A program made the translations under genes and the position numbers. 5,585 nt of DNA from Candidatus Dormiibacter sp. (GTDB lineage: Bacteria > Chloroflexota > Dormibacteria > UBA8260): assembly GCA_025450495.1 (NCBI GenBank), contig JANWHI010000055.1, positions 1 to 5,585 on the forward strand, written 5' to 3'. This document shows, piece after piece, positions 1 to 5,585 of this stretch. Each line of letters begins with the position of its first letter. The first letter of the stretch is position 1. Below the pieces are notes generated by a model, which was not told the DNA's origin, did no database searches, and saw only the letters and a program-made list of their open reading frames with translations.

Positions 1-84
1 CTGGGGACGGATCCCGGCGATCTCTCGTCGCTGGAGAACCAGGGCGCCATCGGCGCCATCGAGCGGACCCGAACCCCCGTCTGA
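1..84 (+). CDS. C-terminal end of an unidentified protein (5' end outside window)
   Basis: The first reading frame is open from the window edge to a TGA at 82-84 and encodes 27 residues, ending in AIERTRTPV. About 24 of the 27 codons end in G or C, the periodicity of a real gene in this G+C-rich DNA, which is why this frame is preferred over frame 2. Frame 2 also stays open here but runs on as an arginine-rich shadow of the peptidase gene. The fragment is too short to assign a family. It lies on the same strand as the peptidase, 132 bases upstream of it, so the two could share a transcript, but nothing shows that they do. Confidence 0.55.
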   Translation: MGTDPGDLSSLENQGAIGAIERTRTPV

Positions 85-203
85 GCTTCGGCCGCCCGCG
101 TGCCGGGACGTCCCAGTGATGTCCGGAATCGCGCTCGATGATGGGCGGCTCCGCGTCGGGATGCAGCGCCGTCGCCACGGCGGCGCCCGCCCGACGGCCT
201 CGA

Positions 204-211
204 GAAGGGGG
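204..211 (+). promoter_or_regulatory. Ribosome binding site of the S53 peptidase
   Basis: The purine-rich GAAGGGGG ends 5 bases before the ATG at 217, a good Shine-Dalgarno match and spacing. It fixes the start of the peptidase. The rest of the 85-216 gap shows no convincing -35/-10 promoter. It holds a 10-base palindrome (105-114) and a small possible hairpin (167-182) of unknown meaning. Confidence 0.7.
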
Positions 212-216
212 CGATC

Positions 217-1905
217 ATGCCCGACTCCGTCCCGCTGCGCGGCAGCGCCTACCACCCCGCCGGAGGCACGCGCCCCGGCCATCGCAGTCTGCGCACGCTC
301 AGCGAAGCCGAGTTGCAGGCTGTTGCAGGCATCACGCTCCTGCTCCGCGAGCGCGCCGGCGGGCCGACGACGGCGCAGAGCCTGTCCTGGCTCCAATCGC
401 TGCCGGACCCGAGCGCGCGCCACCTCGACCTCGCGCAGCTCACAGCGCGCCACGGTTTCGACGCCGCCGATCGTGATCGCGCGGTGCGGTGGGCGACGGC
501 CGCCGGCCTCCAGGTCACCGCTGAAGACCCGGCCACTCGACGCGTGATGCTGCGCGGCAGCGCCGAGCAGCTCTCACGCGCCTTCGAGGTCGACCTCGAG
601 CGATTCGCATGGCAACGCCTCGACGGCGCCACCGTCGAGTACCGCGGCCATCGCGGCCCGGTGCGCCTCCCCGCCCACCTCGATCGCGTGGTCGAGGGTG
701 TCTACGGGCTCGACGACCGCCCGCTTGCTCGTTCGCACATGCGCGGGCTCGACGACGGCCGTTCGGCGGTGTTCGCGTACGACCCGCCCGAGCTTGCTTC
801 GTTGTACGACTTCCCCCGTCTCGCCAACGGCGGCGCGGGGGTCGAGCTGGTTGCGGCGATGATCGAGCTCGGTGGCGTGGTGCATCCCTTCGACGTGGCG
901 GCATCGTTTGCGCGCATGGGGCTGGCGGCGCCCGACATCACCAACGTGTGGCTCGACGGCGCAACCCCGAATCCCGACCCGAACGGCGCGGACGTCGAGG
1001 TGGCGCTCGACTACCAGGTGATCGGCGGCATGGTGGCGGCCATGGCCCCAAAGGCGCACCTCACGATCGTCAGCTACAACGCGCCCAACTGCGAGCGCGG
1101 CTTCATCGATGCGGCCGCGACGGCGGCGAGTGACGCCATCCGCCACCCGGCGGCAGTGTCGATCAGCTGGGGCGCGCCGGAGGACCACTGGTCGCCGCAG
1201 GGGATGCGCGGGCTCGACGCCGCGTTCGCCACCGGCGCGCTTCACGGCGTGACCTTCAGCGCGGCGGCCGGCGATGCCGGGTCGACCAATGACGAGATCG
1301 ACGGATATCAGCATCCGGAGTTCCCGGCGTCGAGCCCGCACGCGTGGGCATGCGGCGGCACCACGATGCTGGCGGCCCGCGGCCGCATCCGCAGCGAGAC
1401 GGTCTGGAACGAGCTGGCGCGGGGGGCGGGTGCGGCCGGAAGCGGAGTCAGCACGGTGTTCCCGGTGCCGGCGTACCAGGCGGCGCAGGGGATCCGCCCG
1501 CGATCGGCGGACGGCGGCGGGCTCGGCCGGGGACTGCCGGACGGCTCCGGCAATGCCGATCCACTGACCGGGTGGAACGTCGTGGCACTGCGGCGACTCC
1601 GGTCGACCGGCGGCACCAGCGCCGTGGCTCCGATGTACACGGCGCTCTGGACGCTGGTCTCCGCACAGCTGGGACACCGGATCGGGCTGCCCCATCCCGT
1701 CCTCTATGCCAAGCGCGGCCGCGGCTTCAACGATGTGACCACCGGCGACACCGGCGGTCCATACCGTGCCGGGCGCGGCTGGGACCTCGCCAGCGGGTGG
1801 GGCAGCCCCGACGGCCGTCAGGTCGCCCGAGATCTCGGTGTGCGAGTGCAGGGTCCGGAGGTGCGCCGGCCGCGGATCGAGAGCGGCCAACGTGAGATCG
1901 CCTGA
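217..1905 (+). CDS. S53 family (sedolisin/kumamolisin-type) serine-carboxyl peptidase precursor
   Basis: This is a 562-residue zymogen of the S53 family: subtilisin-fold endopeptidases with a Ser-Glu-Asp catalytic triad, usually active at acid pH and self-processed by removal of a prodomain. Residues about 20-165 match the pro-kumamolisin activation domain, and the catalytic domain follows from about residue 185 to 545. Visible motifs include IELGG (E217, equivalent to kumamolisin E32), EVALD (catalytic E261 and D265), SISWG (W318), AAAGDAGST (oxyanion Asp D353), GRGLPD and NADP near 437-449, and GGTSAVAP with nucleophile S468. The calcium site appears as D506 (NDVT) plus G519, G521 and D523 (GRGWD). 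All key residues are present, so an active enzyme is expected. The length is normal for the family. No N-terminal signal peptide is visible, which is also true of kumamolisin precursors as I recall them. The start is supported by a Shine-Dalgarno sequence 5 bases upstream. The natural substrate cannot be told from sequence. Confidence 0.96.
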   Translation: MPDSVPLRGSAYHPAGGTRPGHRSLRTLSEAELQAVAGITLLLRERAGGPTTAQSLSWLQSLPDPSARHLDLAQLTARHGFDAADRDRAVRWATAAGLQVTAEDPATRRVMLRGSAEQLSRAFEVDLERFAWQRLDGATVEYRGHRGPVRLPAHLDRVVEGVYGLDDRPLARSHMRGLDDGRSAVFAYDPPELASLYDFPRLANGGAGVELVAAMIELGGVVHPFDVAASFARMGLAAPDITNVWLDGATPNPDPNGADVEVALDYQVIGGMVAAMAPKAHLTIVSYNAPNCERGFIDAAATAASDAIRHPAAVSISWGAPEDHWSPQGMRGLDAAFATGALHGVTFSAAAGDAGSTNDEIDGYQHPEFPASSPHAWACGGTTMLAARGRIRSETVWNELARGAGAAGSGVSTVFPVPAYQAAQGIRPRSADGGGLGRGLPDGSGNADPLTGWNVVALRRLRSTGGTSAVAPMYTALWTLVSAQLGHRIGLPHPVLYAKRGRGFNDVTTGDTGGPYRAGRGWDLASGWGSPDGRQVARDLGVRVQGPEVRRPRIESGQREIA

Positions 1906-1907
1906 GC

Positions 1908-2948
1908 TCAGGTCCCGAGCAGCGCGGCTGAGCCCGTGGCGAGCGCCACGGGCCGGCCGTCGGCGCCGATGATCTCGGCAGTGCTCACCGCCAGGCTGCG
2001 ACCCCGGTGGACGACCTTGGCGCGGGCTTCGAGCGTGCTGCCGTCCCCCGCCACCGGTCGGAGGAAGTTCACCTTGACGTCCACGGTCGCCATCCCCTCA
2101 CCCTTGGCGAGGGTGGTCTGCGTCGCCAGGGCGAGCGCGAGATCCGCGAGCAGGACGATGAATCCGCCCTGCGGCCAGCCGAAGGGTGTGGCGAGCCAGC
2201 CGCTCAGCGGCATGGCGCACGTCGCGGCGCCCAGGGTGGCGTCGGTCGGGGCGATGCCGAGCAGGTGATGGATCGGTGGCAGCGGCAGGTCTCCACGAAT
2301 CTGCGCGTGGATGATCTCGACACCGCTGCGCGCGCTGAACTCGGCGTGGTCGATGCGCGTGCCGGACACCGGCCGGAGGTACGGATCTGGTCCGTCATCG
2401 GGGTCGCGCTGCCCGGCAGGCCGGAGCGGCGGTGCCGCGGTGCCGCCGCGTGACGGAACGCTGCCCGCGGCATCGCTGAAGATGCGCATTCGCGATGTCG
2501 AATAGGCCACCAGCTTGCCGTCGTCGACCACCTCGCATGCCGAGAGACCCATGGTGCGCCCGTTGTGGAGCGCACGACCCTGCGCCGCGATCATCGATCC
2601 GATGCGCGCCGGACGCACGTAGGTCATCGACATCTCTGCGGTCGTGTACTGCGCGTGCGCGGGAAGCAGCGACTGCAGGGCGCACCCGAGCGCGGCATCC
2701 GCTGCGAGCGCGAGCACGCCTCCCGGAACACCGCCGTGTGACCACTCGAACCATGCGGACACCGGCAGACTGAATGCGGCCGTCCCCGGGTCTGCACCGT
2801 CGAAAGTCAAGCCGGTCAGCCGTCCCATTGGTGGTTGCGCGCGCACCACGCGCAGGGCCTCAAGTCCGCTCAGCTCGCGTGCCGACGCATCGAGGATCTC
2901 GCCTCGCACCGGGATGTCACGCCACAGCGCTGGTTCACGGATCAGCAT
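1908..2948 (-). CDS. Tandem double-hotdog PaaI-type acyl-CoA thioesterase
   Basis: This 346-residue protein contains two PaaI-like hotdog domains in a row, a fold that typically hydrolyses acyl- or aryl-CoA thioesters in the cytoplasm. Module 1 (about 27-158) starts SGLEALR, carries PGGVLALAAD with D84 at the catalytic-acid position, and continues to MTYVRPARIG. Module 2 (about 208-345) starts SGVEIIH, carries QGGFIVLLAD with D269, and continues to VNFLRPVAG. The charged, Pro/Gly-rich segment 159-207 links them. The usual HGG of PaaI enzymes is PGG in module 1 and QGG in module 2, although an HGG does occur at 71-73, five residues upstream of PGG. Both Asp residues are kept. The ATG at 2948 is chosen because the leader before each module is part of the family pattern; no clear Shine-Dalgarno is visible. 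It follows the TadG-like gene by 35 bases on the same strand and ends 2 bases from the convergent peptidase. The family is clear; the substrate is unknown. Confidence 0.88.
   Translation of the reverse strand: MLIREPALWRDIPVRGEILDASARELSGLEALRVVRAQPPMGRLTGLTFDGADPGTAAFSLPVSAWFEWSHGGVPGGVLALAADAALGCALQSLLPAHAQYTTAEMSMTYVRPARIGSMIAAQGRALHNGRTMGLSACEVVDDGKLVAYSTSRMRIFSDAAGSVPSRGGTAAPPLRPAGQRDPDDGPDPYLRPVSGTRIDHAEFSARSGVEIIHAQIRGDLPLPPIHHLLGIAPTDATLGAATCAMPLSGWLATPFGWPQGGFIVLLADLALALATQTTLAKGEGMATVDVKVNFLRPVAGDGSTLEARAKVVHRGRSLAVSTAEIIGADGRPVALATGSAALLGT
1932..1953. terminator. Strong G+C hairpin just past the peptidase stop (possible transcript-end structure)
   Basis: GCCCGTGGC (1932-1940) and GCCACGGGC (1945-1953) form a perfect 9-base-pair stem around a GAGC loop, 27 bases beyond the peptidase stop codon. 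No T-run follows on either strand, so it is not a canonical intrinsic terminator. It also lies inside the end of the convergent thioesterase gene, where it encodes RPVALATGS. It could stabilise or end the peptidase mRNA, or it could be a chance product of G+C-rich coding sequence. Confidence 0.3.
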
Positions 2949-2983
2949 GGCCCGAGCTTAGCGACGGTGAGGCTTGGCGGCGG

Positions 2984-3583
2984 TCAGCGCGGTGGCGCTG
3001 CGGGAACCCACGCGACGCCAATGCATGTCGATGTCGCCACGCTCGTGCCGACCACCGGGGCCGCGTAGGCGGCGCCACGGACGGTCACGGAGTCGGGAAA
3101 ACCCGGGAAAGGGATGGGGAGGTGCACCACGCGAGCGACCTCCGCGTACACGCGGCATCCGTCGCTCGCGCAGCGCGTGCCCTCGGGTACCTGGGGATCA
3201 TCCGCTGTCTTCAACATCAGCGGGTGCCCGGCGTCGACGGGTATCTGCGCAGACTGATCTCCAGCTTGGATGCACGCGCGCTCGAACGCATACAGAGCGC
3301 CCTGGCGATCCTGGGGGCTGATGTCAACGATCTGCACCGGGCACGCGACTCCGGATGCGGTGCCGGTGGGACACGCACCGGTCGTGTCGTAGAGGTAGCG
3401 GGGATCGACGGCATCCGCGCCCGATTGCGCGCCCAGCTGCGCGGCGGACTGGGCTCGCCCCGACCAGACGAACAGAAACGCCGAATCGGCGACCAGGCAG
3501 GTGAGGCCGAACAGGAACAGCGCAAAGCCCAGCGCGAACACGATCAACACCTGGCCGCGTTGCATTCTCCGACAGCGGCGCAC
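2984..3583 (-). CDS. TadG-like (Flp pilus assembly TadE/G-like) membrane-anchored protein
   Basis: From the GTG at 3583 this encodes 199 residues. A basic N-terminus (RRCRRMQRG) precedes one hydrophobic segment (about 11-32), then D33 and an AQSAAQLGAQSGADA stretch typical of TadG-like proteins, where the equivalent region is rich in Asp, Ala and Gln. The exported part holds six cysteines (71, 81, 104, 138, 143, 187). Unlike its two upstream neighbours, the position five residues after the RG/Q junction is Val rather than Glu, so prepilin-peptidase cleavage is not expected; it is probably a membrane-anchored assembly factor. The frame stays open upstream to 3805, but that part overlaps the preceding gene antisense to nothing and reads as arginine/proline-rich shadow, so it is not used. 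The GTG at 3583 (14 bases after the previous stop) matches the basic VRR starts of the other two genes. The ATG at 3565 is an alternative, but its GGAG is only one base away. Confidence 0.75.
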   Translation of the reverse strand: MRRCRRMQRGQVLIVFALGFALFLFGLTCLVADSAFLFVWSGRAQSAAQLGAQSGADAVDPRYLYDTTGACPTGTASGVACPVQIVDISPQDRQGALYAFERACIQAGDQSAQIPVDAGHPLMLKTADDPQVPEGTRCASDGCRVYAEVARVVHLPIPFPGFPDSVTVRGAAYAAPVVGTSVATSTCIGVAWVPAAPPR

Positions 3584-3597
3584 TGCGACCGGCGGTC

Positions 3598-4230
3598 TCA
3601 CTGGCGAAACGGTGGCGGCAACGCCTCCGCCTGCGCATGCAACATCGGGGTCCAGAAGACACCCCAGGCCAGTGGCGTGTTGGCGAAATCGAGCGACGCC
3701 GAGGCGCTGCACGTGACCACGTGGAGGCCGGACGGTGGGTGGAGCGTCCGGTCCAGGTACCCGGGGATCACCGTGCCGCCCGGCTTGATCGAGCCGATGT
3801 CGCACGACACGTCGGAGCCGGACGGGGAGCCCGGATACGCGACCGGTTGCACCGGCGGCGTTCCAGCGTTGCCGCTGTCCCCACCGGACGTGCAGAGCAT
3901 TGCGGTCTGCCAGTGGAGCATGCCCATATACGTCGTCATGGTTCCGTAAAAGGTCTCGGCGGCATACCGACAGCCGGTCGGCAACCCGGCGGTCACGAGG
4001 GTGACTCCGTGGACGCCACAGCAGCGCGATCCCTTGGGATCGACGGCATTCTCCGGCGCCTGGAACCGCGATTGCGCCGCCAGCGCGGTGGCCGAGTTGA
4101 GCTGTTCCTGCACGGTGACCTCGACCATCACCGCCACGAAATTGCAGATGAGGAACAGCAGAATCGGAATGACCAGCGCGGTCTCGAGGACCGCCTGAGC
4201 GTTGTCGCCTCGCCGCCTCGCGCGCCTCAC
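3598..4230 (-). CDS. TadE-like pilus assembly protein (second of three)
   Basis: This encodes 210 residues. The GTG start overlaps the TGA stop of the upstream gene by four bases (GTGA, 4230-4227), which implies translational coupling; no separate ribosome binding site is visible. The order is a basic N-terminus (RRARRRGDN), then AQAVLETALVIPILLFL, the TadE signature, with E16 at +5 if a prepilin peptidase cuts after A11, then one transmembrane helix to about residue 38. A short helical stretch (VQEQLNSATALAAQSRF) and a 150-residue exported domain follow. That domain has six cysteines (70, 71, 87, 113, 143, 174) and Gly/Ser/Pro-rich loops. Ala instead of the usual Gly before the cut site is unusual but tolerated in some type IV prepilins. 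The frame is open upstream to 4860, but that part is a shadow of the preceding gene. The family is clear by pattern; the exact role (minor pilin or assembly factor) is inferred. Confidence 0.8.
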   Translation of the reverse strand: MRRARRRGDNAQAVLETALVIPILLFLICNFVAVMVEVTVQEQLNSATALAAQSRFQAPENAVDPKGSRCCGVHGVTLVTAGLPTGCRYAAETFYGTMTTYMGMLHWQTAMLCTSGGDSGNAGTPPVQPVAYPGSPSGSDVSCDIGSIKPGGTVIPGYLDRTLHPPSGLHVVTCSASASLDFANTPLAWGVFWTPMLHAQAEALPPPFRQ

Positions 4231-4853
4231 GGTGCGAAGCGCAGGGTGTGAGTGGTCGCCGAGATGTTGGTCGGCAACTCGAACGCGCCGGCGCCAGGAC
4301 CGAGACCCGGCGGCACGAACGACGCGACGAAGCCGATCACGCGCACGGTGATCATCGGCGAGTCGTCGCACCCGGGCGGGTACGGCGCGACCTGACCGTG
4401 AGGCGGAGTGACACACGCGGGCGGGTCGGCTTCGCTGACGCAGACCACGACCACGCGCGGACCATCCGCGGCCTGCACCTCGGCCGGGGTCGAAGGGCAG
4501 TGCTGCGTGCTGTCGGGCGCGCAGCCACCACTCGCGTCGGTTGCGCACCAGCTGGTGACGGCGGTCCCGAACAGGGCGCTGCGCAGCCGCCCGGAAATGG
4601 CCGCCGCGACCACCCGCGCATCGGGTGCGGTCTCCGATGTCGGAGTCGAACCTGCCGACGACGCGATCATCGCGCCCTGCTCGACAGCCGACACCTCGGC
4701 CGACGTCTGAACCGCCCAGAGCCCGGCATCGACCGCCGCGATGAAGCAGAACAGGAAGAGCGGCAGCACCACGGCGAACTCGACAAGCGCTTGGCCACGT
4801 CGTGCGCGCGGCGTGCGTCGTGGACGCACCACCCCCTCGAATTCCCCTCCCAT
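4227..4853 (-). CDS. TadE-like pilus assembly protein (first of three)
   Basis: From the ATG at 4853 this encodes 208 residues. A basic stretch (RPRRTPRARRG) leads into QALVEFAVVLPLFLFCFIAA, the classical TadE/F pattern: Gly20 at -1, Glu25 at +5 and one transmembrane helix. TadE-type proteins are cut by the Tad prepilin peptidase and support Flp/Tad pilus biogenesis at the inner membrane. The exported part has six cysteines (103, 111, 119, 138, 147, 162) and ends in beta-like segments (MITVRVIGFVASF, THTLRFAP). The GTG at 4829 is a serious alternative start: GAGG lies 5 bases before it, GGAGGGG lies further up, and it would begin VRPRR like its neighbours. The gene begins about 31 bases after the TPR/beta-sandwich gene and overlaps the next gene by four bases. 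Confidence 0.82.
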   Translation of the reverse strand: MGGEFEGVVRPRRTPRARRGQALVEFAVVLPLFLFCFIAAVDAGLWAVQTSAEVSAVEQGAMIASSAGSTPTSETAPDARVVAAAISGRLRSALFGTAVTSWCATDASGGCAPDSTQHCPSTPAEVQAADGPRVVVVCVSEADPPACVTPPHGQVAPYPPGCDDSPMITVRVIGFVASFVPPGLGPGAGAFELPTNISATTHTLRFAP

Positions 4854-4884
4854 CGCCCACCCATCGTAGCCGGGCGCGGGGTCG

Positions 4885-5585
4885 CTACGAGGGGAGCACC
4901 ACGAATGTCAGATCTATGGGGACCAGAGCAGTCACCGTCACCGAGTTTGCCGGCTGATTGGTGGTCGGATTGATCAGCGTGGTCCAGTTGCCATTGGAAA
5001 AGACCTCGAAGACGTACGGCCCGCCGATCGGCACGCTCGTGAAGCTGAAATCTCCCGCGGAGTCAGCGATCGTGTAGTAGAAGGGCGCGCTGGTCTGATA
5101 CATCCCCCCGGGCTCGGCCTTGTAGTTGGAGCTGAGCCGGACCCGACCGGCGATCGGCAGGCCGGCGTGGGTCACCAGCGTCCCGGTCACGGTCTGGGGC
5201 GCCGCGAGCATCGCCTGCGCCTGTGATGCCTCGGGGCTGGTCGGGAAGCCGGCCACCAGCTGCTGCAGTGCCGCCACCGCCTCGTGGTACGAGTCGTGGG
5301 CGAGGTCCTCCTCGCCGGCGGCGAGCAGCGCGGACGGGAACAGACTGTCGGCGGTCCGGGTCGCCTGTGCCGAGTGCCCGCGCACCACGAGGTCGAGGAT
5401 CGCGACCGCGTCCGTGGCGTGCCCCGCCGTGACCAGCACCTCCGCCTCGCCCGCCTGGTCGATGGGCAGCTGTCGCGCCGCCTGAACACCGGCGGGGGTC
5501 GCCGGGGCGAGCCTGCCGATCTCCTGGAGTCGCAGGATCGCCGCCGAATACTGCGCCCCGGCGGCGTCGGTCGCCGCGGCCTTGA
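4885..5585 (-). CDS. TPR-like protein with C-terminal carboxypeptidase-regulatory-like beta-sandwich domain (5' end outside window)
   Basis: The frame is open from the window edge to a TAG at 4885-4887, giving 232 visible residues; the N-terminus is missing, and the GTG at 5439 is only an internal codon. Residues about 8-128 are alanine-rich helical repeats of TPR type, for example YHEAVAALQQLVAGFPTSP followed by a helix ending QAQAML, and AVAILDLVVRGH further up. Residues about 131-232 switch to a beta-rich, aromatic and Thr/Asn-rich domain with VTGTLVT, GLPIAGRVRL, DSAGDFSFTSVPIGG and a final LTFVVLPS. This is the pattern of carboxypeptidase-regulatory-like (transthyretin-like) domains found on exported or surface proteins. 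Its place directly before three TadE/G-like genes suggests a Tad-locus accessory role, perhaps like the TPR protein TadD, but that is inference. Whether it has a signal peptide or lipobox cannot be seen here. Confidence 0.75.
   Translation of the reverse strand, partial: KAAATDAAGAQYSAAILRLQEIGRLAPATPAGVQAARQLPIDQAGEAEVLVTAGHATDAVAILDLVVRGHSAQATRTADSLFPSALLAAGEEDLAHDSYHEAVAALQQLVAGFPTSPEASQAQAMLAAPQTVTGTLVTHAGLPIAGRVRLSSNYKAEPGGMYQTSAPFYYTIADSAGDFSFTSVPIGGPYVFEVFSNGNWTTLINPTTNQPANSVTVTALVPIDLTFVVLPS

Noticed and set aside
105..114. Perfect 10-base palindrome GGGACGTCCC upstream of the peptidase
   Set aside because: A single short G+C palindrome in G+C-rich DNA is expected by chance and matches no operator I can name; there is no second copy in the gap.
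167..182. Six-base-pair hairpin (CGCCGT / ACGGCG, loop CGCC) before the peptidase ribosome binding site
   Set aside because: Short, no T-run, and does not sequester the Shine-Dalgarno or start codon; no support for a riboswitch or terminator.
574..1890. Long (438-codon) open frame antisense to the peptidase
   Set aside because: It is the antisense shadow of a gene with clear S53 motifs; its product is Arg/Ala/Gly-rich with no recognisable domain, as expected in G+C-rich DNA.
3584..3805. Upstream extension of the TadG-like gene to an ATG at 3805 (273 residues)
   Set aside because: It overlaps the second TadE-like gene by about 200 bases in a different frame and would add a hydrophilic Pro/Arg-rich leader before the membrane helix, unlike the family.
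2774..3949. Long (391-codon) plus-strand open frame opposite the TadE/G-like genes
   Set aside because: The opposite strand has membrane helices, TadE motifs and coupled starts and stops; this frame has low-complexity Arg/Ala/Gly sequence and also runs across two minus-strand gene boundaries.
4231..4860. Upstream extension of the second TadE-like gene to a GTG at 4860 (420 residues)
   Set aside because: The extension lies entirely within the first TadE-like gene in another frame and is Arg/Gly-rich. The GTG at 4230 gives a proper basic leader plus TadE helix and a four-base overlap with the upstream stop.
1..5585. Search for tRNA, rRNA, CRISPR arrays, insertion sequences or long direct repeats
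   Set aside because: None seen; the window is almost fully covered by ordinary protein genes, with no repeat-spacer pattern, transposase motif or cloverleaf-like sequence.

Overview
The window is a very G+C-rich stretch of bacterial chromosome. Real genes show strong third-position G/C bias and cover almost all of it. The largest non-coding gap is 132 bases (85-216). The gene content (an S53 acid-type peptidase, TadE/TadG-type pilus proteins, a double-hotdog acyl-CoA thioesterase) fits a high-G+C soil or environmental lineage such as Actinomycetota, Chloroflexota or a Dormibacterota-like group. No marker gene is present, so this placement is a guess.

Layout. The plus strand carries the last 27 codons of an unidentified gene (1-84), a 132-base gap ending in a good Shine-Dalgarno sequence, and a full-length sedolisin/kumamolisin-family peptidase precursor (217-1905). 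The rest is on the minus strand and, in its reading direction, runs from the right edge leftward: a TPR-like protein with a C-terminal beta-sandwich domain (truncated by the window edge, 5585-4885), three small membrane-anchored TadE/TadG-like proteins (4853-4227, 4230-3598, 3583-2984), and a tandem double-hotdog thioesterase (2948-1908). Gaps between the minus-strand genes are about 31, -4, 14 and 35 bases, so they look like one transcription unit whose promoter lies beyond the right edge. The thioesterase and the peptidase meet tail to tail with 2 bases between their stop codons.

How the genes may work together. The TPR/beta-sandwich gene and the three TadE/G-like genes plausibly form the accessory (minor pilin) end of a Flp/Tad-type pilus or related secretion locus. 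The ATPase and inner-membrane core genes (tadA/B/C), the major pilin and the prepilin peptidase are not in the window. The thioesterase probably rides at the end of the same transcript without a shared function. The peptidase is a separate, convergent gene.

No clearly new system is evident. The points most worth a second look are the matching six-cysteine exported domains of the three pilin-like proteins, the TPR/beta-sandwich partner upstream of them, and the whole-module duplication in the thioesterase, with the usual motif histidine replaced in both halves.
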